Assembly: GCA_007130345.1 (NCBI GenBank)
Contig: SLSP01000127.1
Coordinates: forward strand, 1-9,289
Direction of reading: 5' to 3'
Source of the DNA: Thermoflexales bacterium
GTDB taxonomy: Bacteria; Chloroflexota; Anaerolineae; B4-G1; SLSP01
Length of the DNA stretch: 9,289 nucleotides
This document shows positions 1 to 7,382 of the stretch, piece after piece. Below the pieces are notes generated by a model, which ran no database searches, was not told the origin of the DNA, and saw nothing but the letters and a program-made list of their open reading frames with translations. The translations under genes and the position numbers were made by a program. How positions within the stretch are numbered: the first letter of the stretch is position 1; each line of letters begins with the position of its first letter.

Positions 1-176
1 ATGAGTACATCGTCGAGGTACGCCACCTGGCAATCCCCGCCGATCTCGCGCCGGGGGAGTATTTGCTCGGTGTGGGCGTCTATAACTCGGTCACGATGGA
101 GCGGATGTTGCCGGATAGCGATTGGGTGCAATGGAACGAGGCCATCCTGGACACCATCACGGTGACAGCGCCGTAA
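1..176 (+). CDS. 3' end of an unidentified gene (beta-rich C-terminal domain)
   Basis: An open frame enters from the left edge (first whole codon at base 3) and ends with TAA at 174-176, leaving 57 residues. The peptide begins EYIVEVRHLAIPADLAPGEY, continues through LLGVGVYNSVTMERMLP and ends DTITVTAP. The pattern 'lpaGeY.l.VGvY....ter.l..........l..I.V' is typical of the beta-sandwich end of large Chloroflexota membrane glycosyltransferase-like or cell-surface proteins. That is family knowledge applied to a short fragment, so the product is not named. The gene converges on the aldo/keto reductase at 291-1304, with a possible hairpin in the 114-bp gap. An ATG in another frame at base 1 gives only a short ORF and looks accidental. 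Confidence 0.7.
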   Translation, partial: EYIVEVRHLAIPADLAPGEYLLGVGVYNSVTMERMLPDSDWVQWNEAILDTITVTAP

Positions 177-186
177 CAGAGAGGGA

Positions 187-213
187 GGGCGGCCTCCATT
201 CGAGAAGCCGCCC
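187..213 (+). terminator. Possible hairpin terminator without a U-tract
   Basis: GGGCGGC (187-193) pairs with GCCGCCC (207-213). An inner CTC/GAG pair (194-196 with 202-204) extends the stem across a two-base bulge. The hairpin begins 10 bp after the stop of the plus-strand gene and lies between two convergent genes, where a terminator is expected. No T-run follows on the plus strand, so this is a stem-loop of likely but unproven terminator function. Confidence 0.45.
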
Positions 214-240
214 ACCCAGTGCGTTTAAGGGTACGTCGGG

Positions 241-296
241 GCCGAAGCCTACCGACCGAAGCCTACCGGCCGAAGCCTATCGGCCGAAGCCTACCG
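241..296. repeat. Four tandem 14-bp units (GCCGAAGCCTACCG)
   Basis: Four consecutive 14-bp units occur at 241-254, 255-268, 269-282 and 283-296. Units 1 and 4 match GCCGAAGCCTACCG exactly. Unit 2 differs at its first base and unit 3 at one internal base (T for C). The last unit contains the TAG stop codon (291-293, minus strand) of the aldo/keto reductase gene. A unit length that is not a multiple of three means copy-number change would not preserve a reading frame. Confidence 0.9.
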
Positions 297-1304
297 GCCT
301 CGTTCCTGTTCCATCCGCGGCATCATATCGTAGGGATAGGGCGGCGCGATGTCGGAGATGGCGTTGAGCGCGGCCATCTGCTCTTCCGAGAGGGTGAAGT
401 CCGCCGCGCCGAGGTTGTCTTCCAGGTGGCGCATCACGCGCGCGCCGATGATGGGCGCGGTGACGCCGGGCCGTTGGAGCAGCCAGCGCAGCGCGACCTG
501 GGCCGGCGTCCGCTCGACGGCTTCGGCCACTTCGATGAGCGTGTCGATGACGCTCCAGGTGCGCTCGTTGTCGTACACGTCCCACGCCTCGCCCCATCCG
601 CGCTTGCCGGCCTCTTCCACGCGGCTGTCGGCGGGCGGGCCTTCCATCCCCCGGCGATAGCGACCGCTGAGCCAGCCCCCTCGCAGCGGACTCCACGGGA
701 TCACGCCGACGCCCTCGTGGGCGCAGACGGGCAGCAGTTCCCACTCGATGGCGCGATCCAGCAGGTTGTAGAGCGGTTGCAGGCACGCGAATGGCTCCCA
801 GCCCATCTCGCGGCTGATGTCGATGGCCTTCTGCAACTGCCAGCCGGTGACGTTGCTCGCGCCGATGTAGCGTACTTTGCCGCTCTGCACAAGCTGATGC
901 AGCGTGCCCAGGGTCTCTTCCAGCGGCGTGCCGGGGTCCCATCCGTGAATCTGATACAGGTCGATGGTGTCGGTTTGCAGGCACTTGAGGCTGGCCTCGA
1001 CGGCGGCGAGGATGTGTTTGCGGCTCAGGCCCGTGTCGTTGATGCCATCGCCCATCGGCCAGCGCACTTTGGTGGCGATGACGTAGTCCTCGCGGCGTTG
1101 CTGTTTCAGCCATCGCCCCACGATGGTCTCGGAGATGCCCCGGCTGTAGACGTTGGCGGTGTCGATGAAGTTGCCGCCGGCCTCGGCGAAGCGATCCAGC
1201 AGGTCGTAGCTCTCATCTTCGGGAGTTTCGCGCCCGAAGGTCATCGCCCCCAGGCAGATTTCGCTCACTTTCATTCCAGTACGGCCCAGATAACGGTAGT
1301 GCAT
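291..1304 (-). CDS. Aldo/keto reductase (337 aa)
   Basis: NAD(P)H-dependent oxidoreductase of the aldo/keto reductase superfamily: a TIM barrel that interconverts carbonyls and alcohols in the cytoplasm. The N-terminus [19 protein letters not shown] is the usual first strand and glycine turn. The catalytic tetrad is complete: D48 and Y53 in [10 protein letters not shown]79 in IATKV, H120 in YQIHGWD. The cofactor-end motifs GASNV (about 148-152), [14 protein letters not shown] and APIIGAR are present, and 337 aa fits the YajO/Tas-like class. The ATG at 1304 is preceded by AAGGAGG (1311-1317) with a 6-nt spacer, which fixes the start. The stop lies inside a 14-bp tandem array. It is the second of two aldo/keto reductases on this strand, but a 212-bp repeat-rich gap argues against tight co-transcription. 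The substrate is not predictable. Confidence 0.95.
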   Translation of the reverse strand: MHYRYLGRTGMKVSEICLGAMTFGRETPEDESYDLLDRFAEAGGNFIDTANVYSRGISETIVGRWLKQQRREDYVIATKVRWPMGDGINDTGLSRKHILAAVEASLKCLQTDTIDLYQIHGWDPGTPLEETLGTLHQLVQSGKVRYIGASNVTGWQLQKAIDISREMGWEPFACLQPLYNLLDRAIEWELLPVCAHEGVGVIPWSPLRGGWLSGRYRRGMEGPPADSRVEEAGKRGWGEAWDVYDNERTWSVIDTLIEVAEAVERTPAQVALRWLLQRPGVTAPIIGARVMRHLEDNLGAADFTLSEEQMAALNAISDIAPPYPYDMMPRMEQERGR

Positions 1305-1353
1305 TGGGTTCCTCCTTAAAAGGTTGGGTGTAACCGATCAGTTTTATGAGCAT

Positions 1354-1458
1354 GCTCCAAGCCCCCGTCCCGGGGGCGGCTAGACCGGTAGTGTTCGCTT
1401 GAGCCGTCCCCGAGACGGGGACTTCGAGCTATTTTTGAGCAGTTTGCTCACAAAACTG
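1354..1458. repeat. GC-rich palindromic intergenic element with nested hairpins
   Basis: Two inversely oriented copies of a 16-bp motif, GCTCCAAGCCCCCGTC (1354-1369) and GACGGGGACTTCGAGC (1414-1429), could form one large stem. Each also has a local stem: CCCCCG/CGGGGG around 1362-1376 and GTCCCC/GGGGAC at 1406-1411 with 1417-1422. Downstream, CAGTTT (1440-1445) pairs with AAACTG (1453-1458). Related GGGGACTT.GAGC-like sequences occur at 6885-6910 and 9161-9186, so this is a dispersed intergenic repeat resembling REP/BIME elements. Function unknown. Confidence 0.7.
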
Positions 1459-1488
1459 AAGTGTTACGGTTGGGTCAAACGTCAGATG

Positions 1489-1516
1489 TCCAAAATCCAC
1501 AATCTAAAATCCAAAA
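1489..1516. repeat. Four tandem heptamers (TCCAAAA-type) abutting a stop codon
   Basis: The units are TCCAAAA (1489-1495), TCCACAA (1496-1502), TCTAAAA (1503-1509) and TCCAAAA (1510-1516). The next bases, TCA (1517-1519), are the TGA stop of the minus-strand aldo/keto reductase. The array looks like the short tandemly repeated heptamers known from intergenic regions of cyanobacteria and some other bacteria. Confidence 0.8.
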
Positions 1517-2383
1517 TCAGGTGAACAGCGGTTTCATATCCCACGTCTCTACCAAAGCGTCCATCTCGGCATCTGCGGGACGTGCTTTGAAGCGGGTGGC
1601 GGCGTCGAGGAGTTTGGGCAGCAGGTAGATATCGCCGGTGGTGTTGAGGAAGACGCGGGGATCGCCCAGGACCCAATGCACGGCCTTGTCGATGGCGGCC
1701 TGCGCCTCGAACGGCTCGTACCAGGTGGCGTGATCGCGCGTGGCGTCGGTGGGCCAGGGGCGGCGGCAGAGGGATTTGATGGTCTGCACGGCCACGTTTC
1801 GCTCCTGGCAGAGCGCCAGCAGCGCCTCGAAGTCCGCCGCGTACTCCGGGTTCTGCATCTGCGGATAGTTGTAGGGCAGCAGCACCGCGTCGAAGTCGAA
1901 GCGTTCCAGGCTGCGGAGGTGCATCTTGGGGATGACGACATCGTGGCCGGTGACGCCCAGGAAGCGGACGATGCCCTGCTCGCGGGCCGCGACGAAGGCT
2001 TCGAGCGCGCCGCCCGGCCCCATCGCTGTTTCCCACTGCGCTGGATCGACGAGATAGTGCATCTGCCACAGGTCGATGTGGTCGGTGCGCATCCGCTCCA
2101 GCGATAGCTCCAGCTCCTCCCAGGCCCCGTCGCGCGTGCGCTTATCGGTCTTGGTGGCGAGGAAGAACTTGTCGCGGTGCCGCGCCATCCACGGGCCGAT
2201 GCGCTCTTCGGCATCGCCGTAGGAGTGCGCGGTGTCGATGTGGTTGATGCCGTAGTCCAGCAGGACTTGTAACGTGGCATCGGCCTCCTCCTGGGTCACG
2301 TTGCCCAGCGCCGCCGCGCCGAAGATCGCGCGCGTGCTCAGGTGGCTGGTACGTCCAAAGGGTTGTTTCGCAATGTCGGGCAT
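1517..2383 (-). CDS. Aldo/keto reductase (288 aa)
   Basis: A second, clearly different member of the aldo/keto reductase superfamily. The tetrad is complete: D50 and Y55 in [17 protein letters not shown]78 in LATKT, H109 in DLWQMHYL. The central barrel follows ([11 protein letters not shown], about 148-158; [26 protein letters not shown]). At 288 aa it is a compact single-domain member. There is no Cys-rich ferredoxin-like tail such as COG1453 proteins can carry. The ATG at 2383 has AAGGAGA (2388-2394) just upstream, supporting the start. It lies 212 bp upstream of the other aldo/keto reductase on the same strand, and its TGA abuts a heptamer array. An inverted-repeat element lies about 80 bp upstream of its start. 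No confident promoter was found in front of it. The substrate is unknown. Confidence 0.95.
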   Translation of the reverse strand: MPDIAKQPFGRTSHLSTRAIFGAAALGNVTQEEADATLQVLLDYGINHIDTAHSYGDAEERIGPWMARHRDKFFLATKTDKRTRDGAWEELELSLERMRTDHIDLWQMHYLVDPAQWETAMGPGGALEAFVAAREQGIVRFLGVTGHDVVIPKMHLRSLERFDFDAVLLPYNYPQMQNPEYAADFEALLALCQERNVAVQTIKSLCRRPWPTDATRDHATWYEPFEAQAAIDKAVHWVLGDPRVFLNTTGDIYLLPKLLDAATRFKARPADAEMDALVETWDMKPLFT

Positions 2384-2463
2384 AAAATCTCCTTGTGAAG
2401 GGCGAATAGCAAAAAAACTTACGAAGGCTGGCTTTGCGTGAGATTTTCGGCTTGCTGAGATCT

Positions 2464-2601
2464 GACTCTACTGAAAGAACCCTAAAAAATCCGATTTTTT
2501 AGAAACTTGATACGAGATGTAGATTTTCCGCGTGCGAATTTCATATAGTTAGGTGGTCGCGTGTGGAAAAATCGGATTTTTGGACTTTTTTCAGGGGACT
2601 C
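2464..2601. mobile_element. MITE-like inverted-repeat element, copy 1 (138 bp)
   Basis: A left arm (2464-2502: GACTCTACTGAAAGAACCC, then an A-run, TCCG, a T-run and AG) is an imperfect inverted copy of the right arm (2565-2601: GG, A-run, TCGG, T-run, GGAC, T-run, CAGGGGACTC). Each arm holds its own small palindrome around AAAAATC/GATTTTT. The core holds no gene. A second copy in the same orientation lies at 6998-7106. Copy 1 has about 29 extra bases in the core. Flanking bases AGATCT and AGAGTT match only 4 of 6, so no clear target duplication is seen here. No transposase is present in the window, so any movement would need one supplied from elsewhere. Confidence 0.75.
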
Positions 2602-2632
2602 AGAGTTGAATTCGTCCGCGAGTCAGACCAAC

Positions 2633-2947
2633 TCACACCATCAAGATCAGCAGCAGGGGCGAGAAGAGGCACGCCATGGCCGTGATGCCGATGACTACAG
2701 CCCAGGCTATCAGCAACGCGGTTTTCGTCTGCGTTGCCAGCAGCAAGTAGAGGTTGCTGCCGACGAAGAGCGGCCCGCCGCTGAAGAACGAGACGAGGGC
2801 CGCGATCAAGTACGGGCGGGCGATCTCTGCCGCCACGCCGGGTTCGTTATCCACGCGCCAGAACATCATCAGCGCCGCGACGGAGAATAGCAGCAGCCAC
2901 CATCCCGCCGCGACGCCGATAATCGTGACGACTTCGAGTTTGCGCAT
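2633..2947 (-). CDS. Small integral membrane protein (104 aa), function unknown
   Basis: Not recognised as a named family. It is strongly hydrophobic with about three predicted membrane segments: residues ~7-30 (VTIIGVAAGWWLLLFSVAAL), ~47-71 and ~77-103, with a short charged loop (RVDNEPGVAAEIARP) between the first two. The frame extends upstream to a TTG at 2968. The ATG at 2947 is preferred because AGGAGGGG sits about 3-8 nt before it and because it then begins 13 bp after the stop of the riboflavin-kinase-like gene instead of overlapping it. It is the last gene of the minus-strand operon, and the inverted-repeat element begins 31 bp beyond its stop. It could be a membrane partner of the sensor kinase encoded in the same operon, but nothing in the sequence proves this. 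Confidence 0.75.
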   Translation of the reverse strand: MRKLEVVTIIGVAAGWWLLLFSVAALMMFWRVDNEPGVAAEIARPYLIAALVSFFSGGPLFVGSNLYLLLATQTKTALLIAWAVVIGITAMACLFSPLLLILMV

Positions 2948-2960
2948 TTTCCCCTCCTGC

Positions 2961-3436
2961 TCAGACAATGTCTACTTCGTCCGGCTGGACTTCCACCACC
3001 ACGCGACAACCATATCCCAGGCCCTGGATAAAGGGCGCGATGATCTCCAGGACGACGGGGGCCTGGAAATGCCGGGCTTTGGTCTCTGGATGCGGGTAGT
3101 AAATCCAGGCGGAGTAACCGTGGCCCTCAAAATGGACGCGACACCGCGAGAAGGAGAAGTCCTCTGGCGGATGGAGCGCCGTCCACGCGACCTGGCGGAA
3201 GGTCAACGCCGGCGCGCGTAGCACAAACGAGCGCGGCGCGATGGAGATGTTGAGCGTCGCGGGATGGAAGGGCCGCAAGTCCAGCCCCCGCGCCAGGAAA
3301 AAGGGCGTCTGCATCACGATGCTGCCCTGGGGATAGAGGCCATCCTCGGCCTGCCCAGAAGCCACGCGATGCCCCGCCTGCACGACGCCCGGCACAGCCA
3401 CCCAACGCGAGGGCCTCCCCAGGACACCCGCACCCG

Positions 3437-3440
<4 letters not shown>
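2961..3440 (-). CDS. Protein resembling CTP-dependent riboflavin kinase (DUF120/RibK-like), 159 aa
   Basis: From memory of the archaeal RibK (MJ0056) pattern, three blocks match in order. The first is a Gly-rich beta entry (GVVQAGHRVASGQAEDG, residues ~18-34). The second is the loop PFHPATLNISI (57-67), which keeps the P-x-T-x-N signature (P60, T62, N64) that in flavokinases places Mg-nucleotide. The third is a C-terminal block (SAWIYYPHPETKARHFQAPV followed by LEIIAP at 131-136) resembling RibK '.GAIVVP..T.H....EIIAP'. The usual C-terminal 'LKDGD.V' is altered to LGYGCRVVV. RibK makes FMN from riboflavin and CTP, but activity here is not assured. The GTG start (3438-3440) overlaps the TGA of the kinase gene by 4 bp (GTGA), suggesting translational coupling; no independent ribosome site is seen. 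It may instead be a non-enzymatic cradle-loop-barrel binding protein. Confidence 0.6.
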
Positions 3441-5242
<1,802 letters not shown>

Positions 5243-5274
5243 CTATCGCCCCCCAGAAGCAGCGCGTCCGTGAC

Positions 5275-6429
5275 TTACAGCGCGGTAGTCAAGATAGTCC
5301 ATAACGCCTCCTCGGTCAAGGGGATGGGATTGCCGCGCATACTGCTGGAGCGCGCGGCCTTCTCAATCACGGTGGGGAAATCCGCCTCGGTGATACCGTA
5401 GATTGCCAGGCCGGGCACGTCGAGATGCTCGCAGAGGGCGCGGATCCAGTCGGCCCCATCGAGCGGCTCCGCCTCGAAATCGCCAGTGAGGATGGCGGCC
5501 ACATCGAGATAGCGATCCAGCGCGGGATGCTCCGGCTCGCGTTGACGCAGCGCTTCGATATTGGCTTCCATCACAAAGGGGAGCAGCCGCCCGCATACCG
5601 CCCCGTGCGGCGCGTCGAACATCCCCCCGAGGACGCCGGCCAGGCCGTGGACTGCGCCCAGCTTGGCGTTCGCCAGAGCCAGTCCTCCGAAGAGGCTCGC
5701 CAGGGCCATATCCGCGCGCGCGTCGAGGTCGTGGCCGACTTTGTACACACGCGGTAGCGCGCCTGCCGCTCGCATCAGCCCCTCGCGGCAGAGGGCGTCG
5801 GTCAGAGGATTCGCCAGGTGCGAGACGTAAGACTCCAAAACCTGCGTCAACGCGTCGAGGCCGGTGCTGGCCGTGACCTCGGCCGGCATCGAGCGGGTCA
5901 GCTCAGGATCGACCAGGGCCAGGCGCGGCAACATCAGCGGGCTGCGCAAGCTCACCTTGACGCGGTGCTCCGGCGAGGCCAGAACCGCGTTCCGGGTCAC
6001 TTCCGCGCCCGTTCCCGCCGTCGTGGGGATGGCGATGTATGGCACGGGCGGCGCGACGAGCGGCTGGCCGCGCCCGATGACCTCCAGATAGTCGAGGGGA
6101 TCGCCGGGATTGGTGAGCAGCGCGGCGATGGCCTTCCCGGCATCGATGGCGCTGCCTCCCCCGAAGCCGATCACGAGATCGCAGCCGGCGGCGCGGGCCG
6201 CCTCGGCACCCGCGCGGGCCAGGTCGATAGTCGGCTCGCGCGCCACCGCGAAGGGCGTCGCCGCGACGCTGGCGGCTTCCAGCCGTTTGAGCAAGGGCGC
6301 GGCGCGTTTGGGCGTGCTCCCCGTGACGACGAGGGCGCGCTCGCCGAGCGCCGCCGCGTGCTCGCCGACCTCTTTCAGCGTGCCGGGGCCAAAAACAATG
6401 CGGGTAGCAGTAGCGAATTCAAAGCGCAT
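5275..6429 (-). CDS. Iron-type (group III) alcohol dehydrogenase (384 aa)
   Basis: NAD(P)-dependent alcohol/aldehyde oxidoreductase of the Fe-ADH family; the length is normal. The Rossmann half carries IVFGPGTLKEVG (11-22), GFGGGSAIDAGKA (88-100) and PTTAGTGAE (135-143). The metal-binding half has D192 (STGLDALTQ), H261 (LGAVHGLAG) and H275 (DAPHGAVCGRLLP). The position equivalent to the first metal-binding histidine of FucO-like enzymes is Q196 (DALTQ, where FucO has DALTH). This occurs in a known subset of the family and may alter metal preference. The ATG at 6429 directly follows the TAG of the LsrG-like gene (0 bp gap), with a G-rich stretch GGGGTGGGA in front, so the two are co-translated. 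The pairing with an LsrG-like protein and a PocR sensor points to a small-alcohol or carbonyl pathway; the true substrate is not readable. Confidence 0.95.
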   Translation of the reverse strand: MRFEFATATRIVFGPGTLKEVGEHAAALGERALVVTGSTPKRAAPLLKRLEAASVAATPFAVAREPTIDLARAGAEAARAAGCDLVIGFGGGSAIDAGKAIAALLTNPGDPLDYLEVIGRGQPLVAPPVPYIAIPTTAGTGAEVTRNAVLASPEHRVKVSLRSPLMLPRLALVDPELTRSMPAEVTASTGLDALTQVLESYVSHLANPLTDALCREGLMRAAGALPRVYKVGHDLDARADMALASLFGGLALANAKLGAVHGLAGVLGGMFDAPHGAVCGRLLPFVMEANIEALRQREPEHPALDRYLDVAAILTGDFEAEPLDGADWIRALCEHLDVPGLAIYGITEADFPTVIEKAARSSSMRGNPIPLTEEALWTILTTAL

Positions 6430-6738
6430 CTAATCCCACCCCGCTTCATCCGGGAAAACGTTGGCGTACTTGATGCTGGAACGCGGTTCGGCCATCATCT
6501 CGGCGACGGCATCGCGCCACTGCGCGTAATGCGCCGTCTTCTTGTGCTCGGCGGGATCCTCGGACGTGCGGTAGACTTCAACGAGGACGAACTTCGCGGG
6601 GTCATCGCGCTGCTGGATCACGTCGAAGCGGGCGATACCCGGCTCCTGCACGCTGTTGCGCGCGTTTTCCAGCGTGGCGGCTTTGAACGCCTCGATAGCA
6701 TTCTCTTTGACGTGGACAAAAACGTGGACGATAAACAT
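6430..6738 (-). CDS. LsrG-like / antibiotic biosynthesis monooxygenase (ABM) domain protein (102 aa)
   Basis: A single dimeric alpha/beta-barrel ABM domain. The sequence [18 protein letters not shown], then [20 protein letters not shown] (24-43), then [12 protein letters not shown] and [14 protein letters not shown] follows the E. coli LsrG layout closely (N..SVQE.G..RFDV.Q, Y.....A..HK.T.HY). LsrG acts on phospho-AI-2. Many family members are instead cofactor-free monooxygenases or unassigned isomerases, and there are no other lsr genes here, so AI-2 processing should not be assumed. The ATG at 6738 has AAAGGAG (6747-6753) 8 nt upstream. It is the first gene of the minus-strand operon, 40 bp from the -10 box of a good promoter, and its TAG abuts the ATG of the dehydrogenase. 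Confidence 0.88.
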   Translation of the reverse strand: MFIVHVFVHVKENAIEAFKAATLENARNSVQEPGIARFDVIQQRDDPAKFVLVEVYRTSEDPAEHKKTAHYAQWRDAVAEMMAEPRSSIKYANVFPDEAGWD

Positions 6739-6777
6739 GCTTCAGGCTCCTTTCTTGGGTAGTTTGAGCTTCCTTTG

Positions 6778-6805
6778 ATTATACTCAAGTTAGAGAACCT
6801 GCAAA
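6778..6805 (-). promoter_or_regulatory. sigma70-type promoter of the dehydrogenase/sensor operon
   Basis: Read on the minus strand, TTTGCA (6800-6805) is followed by a 16-bp spacer and a perfect TATAAT (6778-6783). Transcription would begin near 6770, giving a leader of about 30 nt with the AAAGGAG site at 6747-6753 before the LsrG-like gene. No obvious operator palindrome overlaps it. Confidence 0.65.
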
Positions 6806-6884
6806 CTGCCGTTCCCCTTGGGGACGCTGAAGTCATCGAGTCGCTCTCTGGGTAGCATCGAGGCGGTTTTCCTGGCATGGGGTA

Positions 6885-6910
6885 GGGGACGCGGCGCAAT
6901 TTTGAGTAAG
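6885..6910 (+). repeat. Decayed copy of the dispersed GGGGAC...ATTTTGA motif
   Basis: GGGGACGCGGCGCAATTTTG (from 6885) aligns with GGGGACTTCGAGCTATTTTT (1417-1436) and GGGGACTTGGAGCGATTTTG (9161-9180). A neighbouring imperfect stem GTTCCCC TT GGGGAC (6811-6825) recalls the GTCCCC/GGGGAC stem at 1406-1422. The match is by eye, and this is the weakest of the three copies. Confidence 0.45.
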
Positions 6911-6952
6911 TTGAATTTGCCCTAGGGCGGTATCGGGTCATTTATTACACAC

Positions 6953-6982
6953 AAAAAAGCCGCCCTGATCAGGGCGGCTTTT
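6953..6982 (-). terminator. Intrinsic terminator of the S1-infA unit, possibly bidirectional
   Basis: GCCGCCCTGATCAGGGCGGC (6959-6978) is a perfect 20-bp palindrome forming an 8-bp GC-rich stem with a GATC loop. On the minus strand it is followed by six T's (complement of 6953-6958), and on the plus strand by TTTTCTT (6979-6985). The longer T-run and the position downstream of infA favour minus-strand use. Confidence 0.9.
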
Positions 6983-6990
6983 CTTCGTTA

Positions 6991-6999
6991 AAAGATAGA
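6991..6999. repeat. Left direct repeat AAAGATAGA flanking the MITE-like element
   Basis: AAAGATAGA here is repeated exactly at 7107-7115. The last two bases overlap the GACTC element end, so the duplication is 7 to 9 bp long. Joining the flanks reconstructs a plausible uninterrupted sequence running from the terminator to the end of infA. Confidence 0.75.
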
Positions 7000-7106
7000 C
7001 TCTATTGAAAGAACCCTAAAAAATCCGATTTTTAGAAACTTGATACTATATGTAGTAGATCGCGTCGTGTGGAAAAATCGGATTTTTGGACTTTTTCAGG
7101 GGACTC
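6998..7106. mobile_element. MITE-like inverted-repeat element, copy 2 (109 bp), with target duplication
   Basis: Same arms and orientation as the copy at 2464-2601: left arm 6998-7035, right arm 7071-7106 (ending TTTTTCAGGGGACTC). The core is about 29 bases shorter. AAAGATA lies immediately on both sides (6991-6997 and 7107-7113), and the identity extends to AAAGATAGA if element bases are counted. This is the expected scar of a staggered-cut insertion. The element separates the infA stop (7122) from its terminator. It has no coding capacity. Confidence 0.8.
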
Positions 7107-7115
7107 AAAGATAGA
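7107..7115. repeat. Right direct repeat AAAGATAGA flanking the MITE-like element
   Basis: Exact copy of 6991-6999, starting immediately after the terminal GACTC of the element and ending 6 bp before the infA stop codon. Confidence 0.75.
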
Positions 7116-7121
7116 GTAACG

Positions 7122-7367
7122 CTAAGTTGCGGGATTGGCGCGCTGTTTTTTATAGCGGTAGACGATACGGCCGCGCGTCAAATCGTAGGGTGAAAGCTCA
7201 ACCCGCACCCGATCCCCTAGCAGGATGCGGATATAGTATTTGCGCATTTTACCGGATAGGTAAGCCAGAACTTCGTGGCCGGTATCTAACTCGACCCGGA
7301 ATTGTGTCCCAGGCAGGGCCTCAATGATGGTTCCCTCAACAACGATCTTCTCTTCTTTCTTTCCCAT
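7122..7367 (-). CDS. infA: Translation initiation factor IF-1 (81 aa)
   Basis: IF-1 binds the 30S A site with IF-2 and IF-3 during initiation. The single OB/S1-like fold is unmistakable: [20 protein letters not shown] (10-29), [20 protein letters not shown] and [23 protein letters not shown] (51-73). It is slightly longer than the usual 72 aa, with a KKEEK start and a short QRANPAT tail. The ATG at 7367 follows GGAGAG about 9 nt upstream. It begins 15 bp after the stop of the S1-like gene and shares its promoter. In many bacteria infA lies in the spc ribosomal-protein operon, so the S1 pairing is unusual and this may be an extra or relocated copy. Confidence 0.97.
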   Translation of the reverse strand: MGKKEEKIVVEGTIIEALPGTQFRVELDTGHEVLAYLSGKMRKYYIRILLGDRVRVELSPYDLTRGRIVYRYKKQRANPAT

Positions 7368-7382
7368 CCGGATGCTCTCCTG

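Larger units (their letters stand above)
6739..7121. other. Intergenic region: promoter, GC hairpins, terminator and MITE copy
   Basis: No gene was found in these 383 bases on either strand. From left to right the stretch holds the 5' leader and promoter of the dehydrogenase operon (to 6805), an imperfect GTTCCCC/GGGGAC hairpin (6811-6825), a decayed copy of the dispersed GGGGAC motif (6885-6910), the palindromic terminator of the S1-infA unit (6953-6982), and the second inverted-repeat element (6998-7106) with its flanking direct repeats. Confidence 0.8.

Noticed and set aside
241..296. Possible CRISPR array
   Set aside because: The units are directly adjacent with no spacers and only 14 bp long, and there are no cas genes.
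219..1319. 366-codon plus-strand open frame opposite the first aldo/keto reductase
   Set aside because: It is a shadow of a clearly coding minus-strand gene, includes the tandem repeat as its N-terminus and has no ribosome-binding site.
1517..2383. Ferredoxin-fused COG1453-type aldo/keto reductase
   Set aside because: No CxxCxxC cluster motif is present, and the protein ends at 288 residues.
2561..2890. Plus-strand ORF beginning MWKNRIFGLFSGD in the MITE right arm
   Set aside because: It starts inside the repeat element and then runs antisense to the membrane protein. No ribosome site is visible and the composition is antisense-like.
6430..6738. Assignment as the AI-2 degradation enzyme LsrG proper
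   Set aside because: The domain matches, but no lsr kinase, aldolase, transporter or regulator is present, so only LsrG-like is supported.
5818..6762. 314-codon plus-strand open frame opposite the dehydrogenase and LsrG-like genes
   Set aside because: It spans two well-supported minus-strand genes and the promoter between them. Its composition is Arg/Gly-rich, as expected of an antisense frame.
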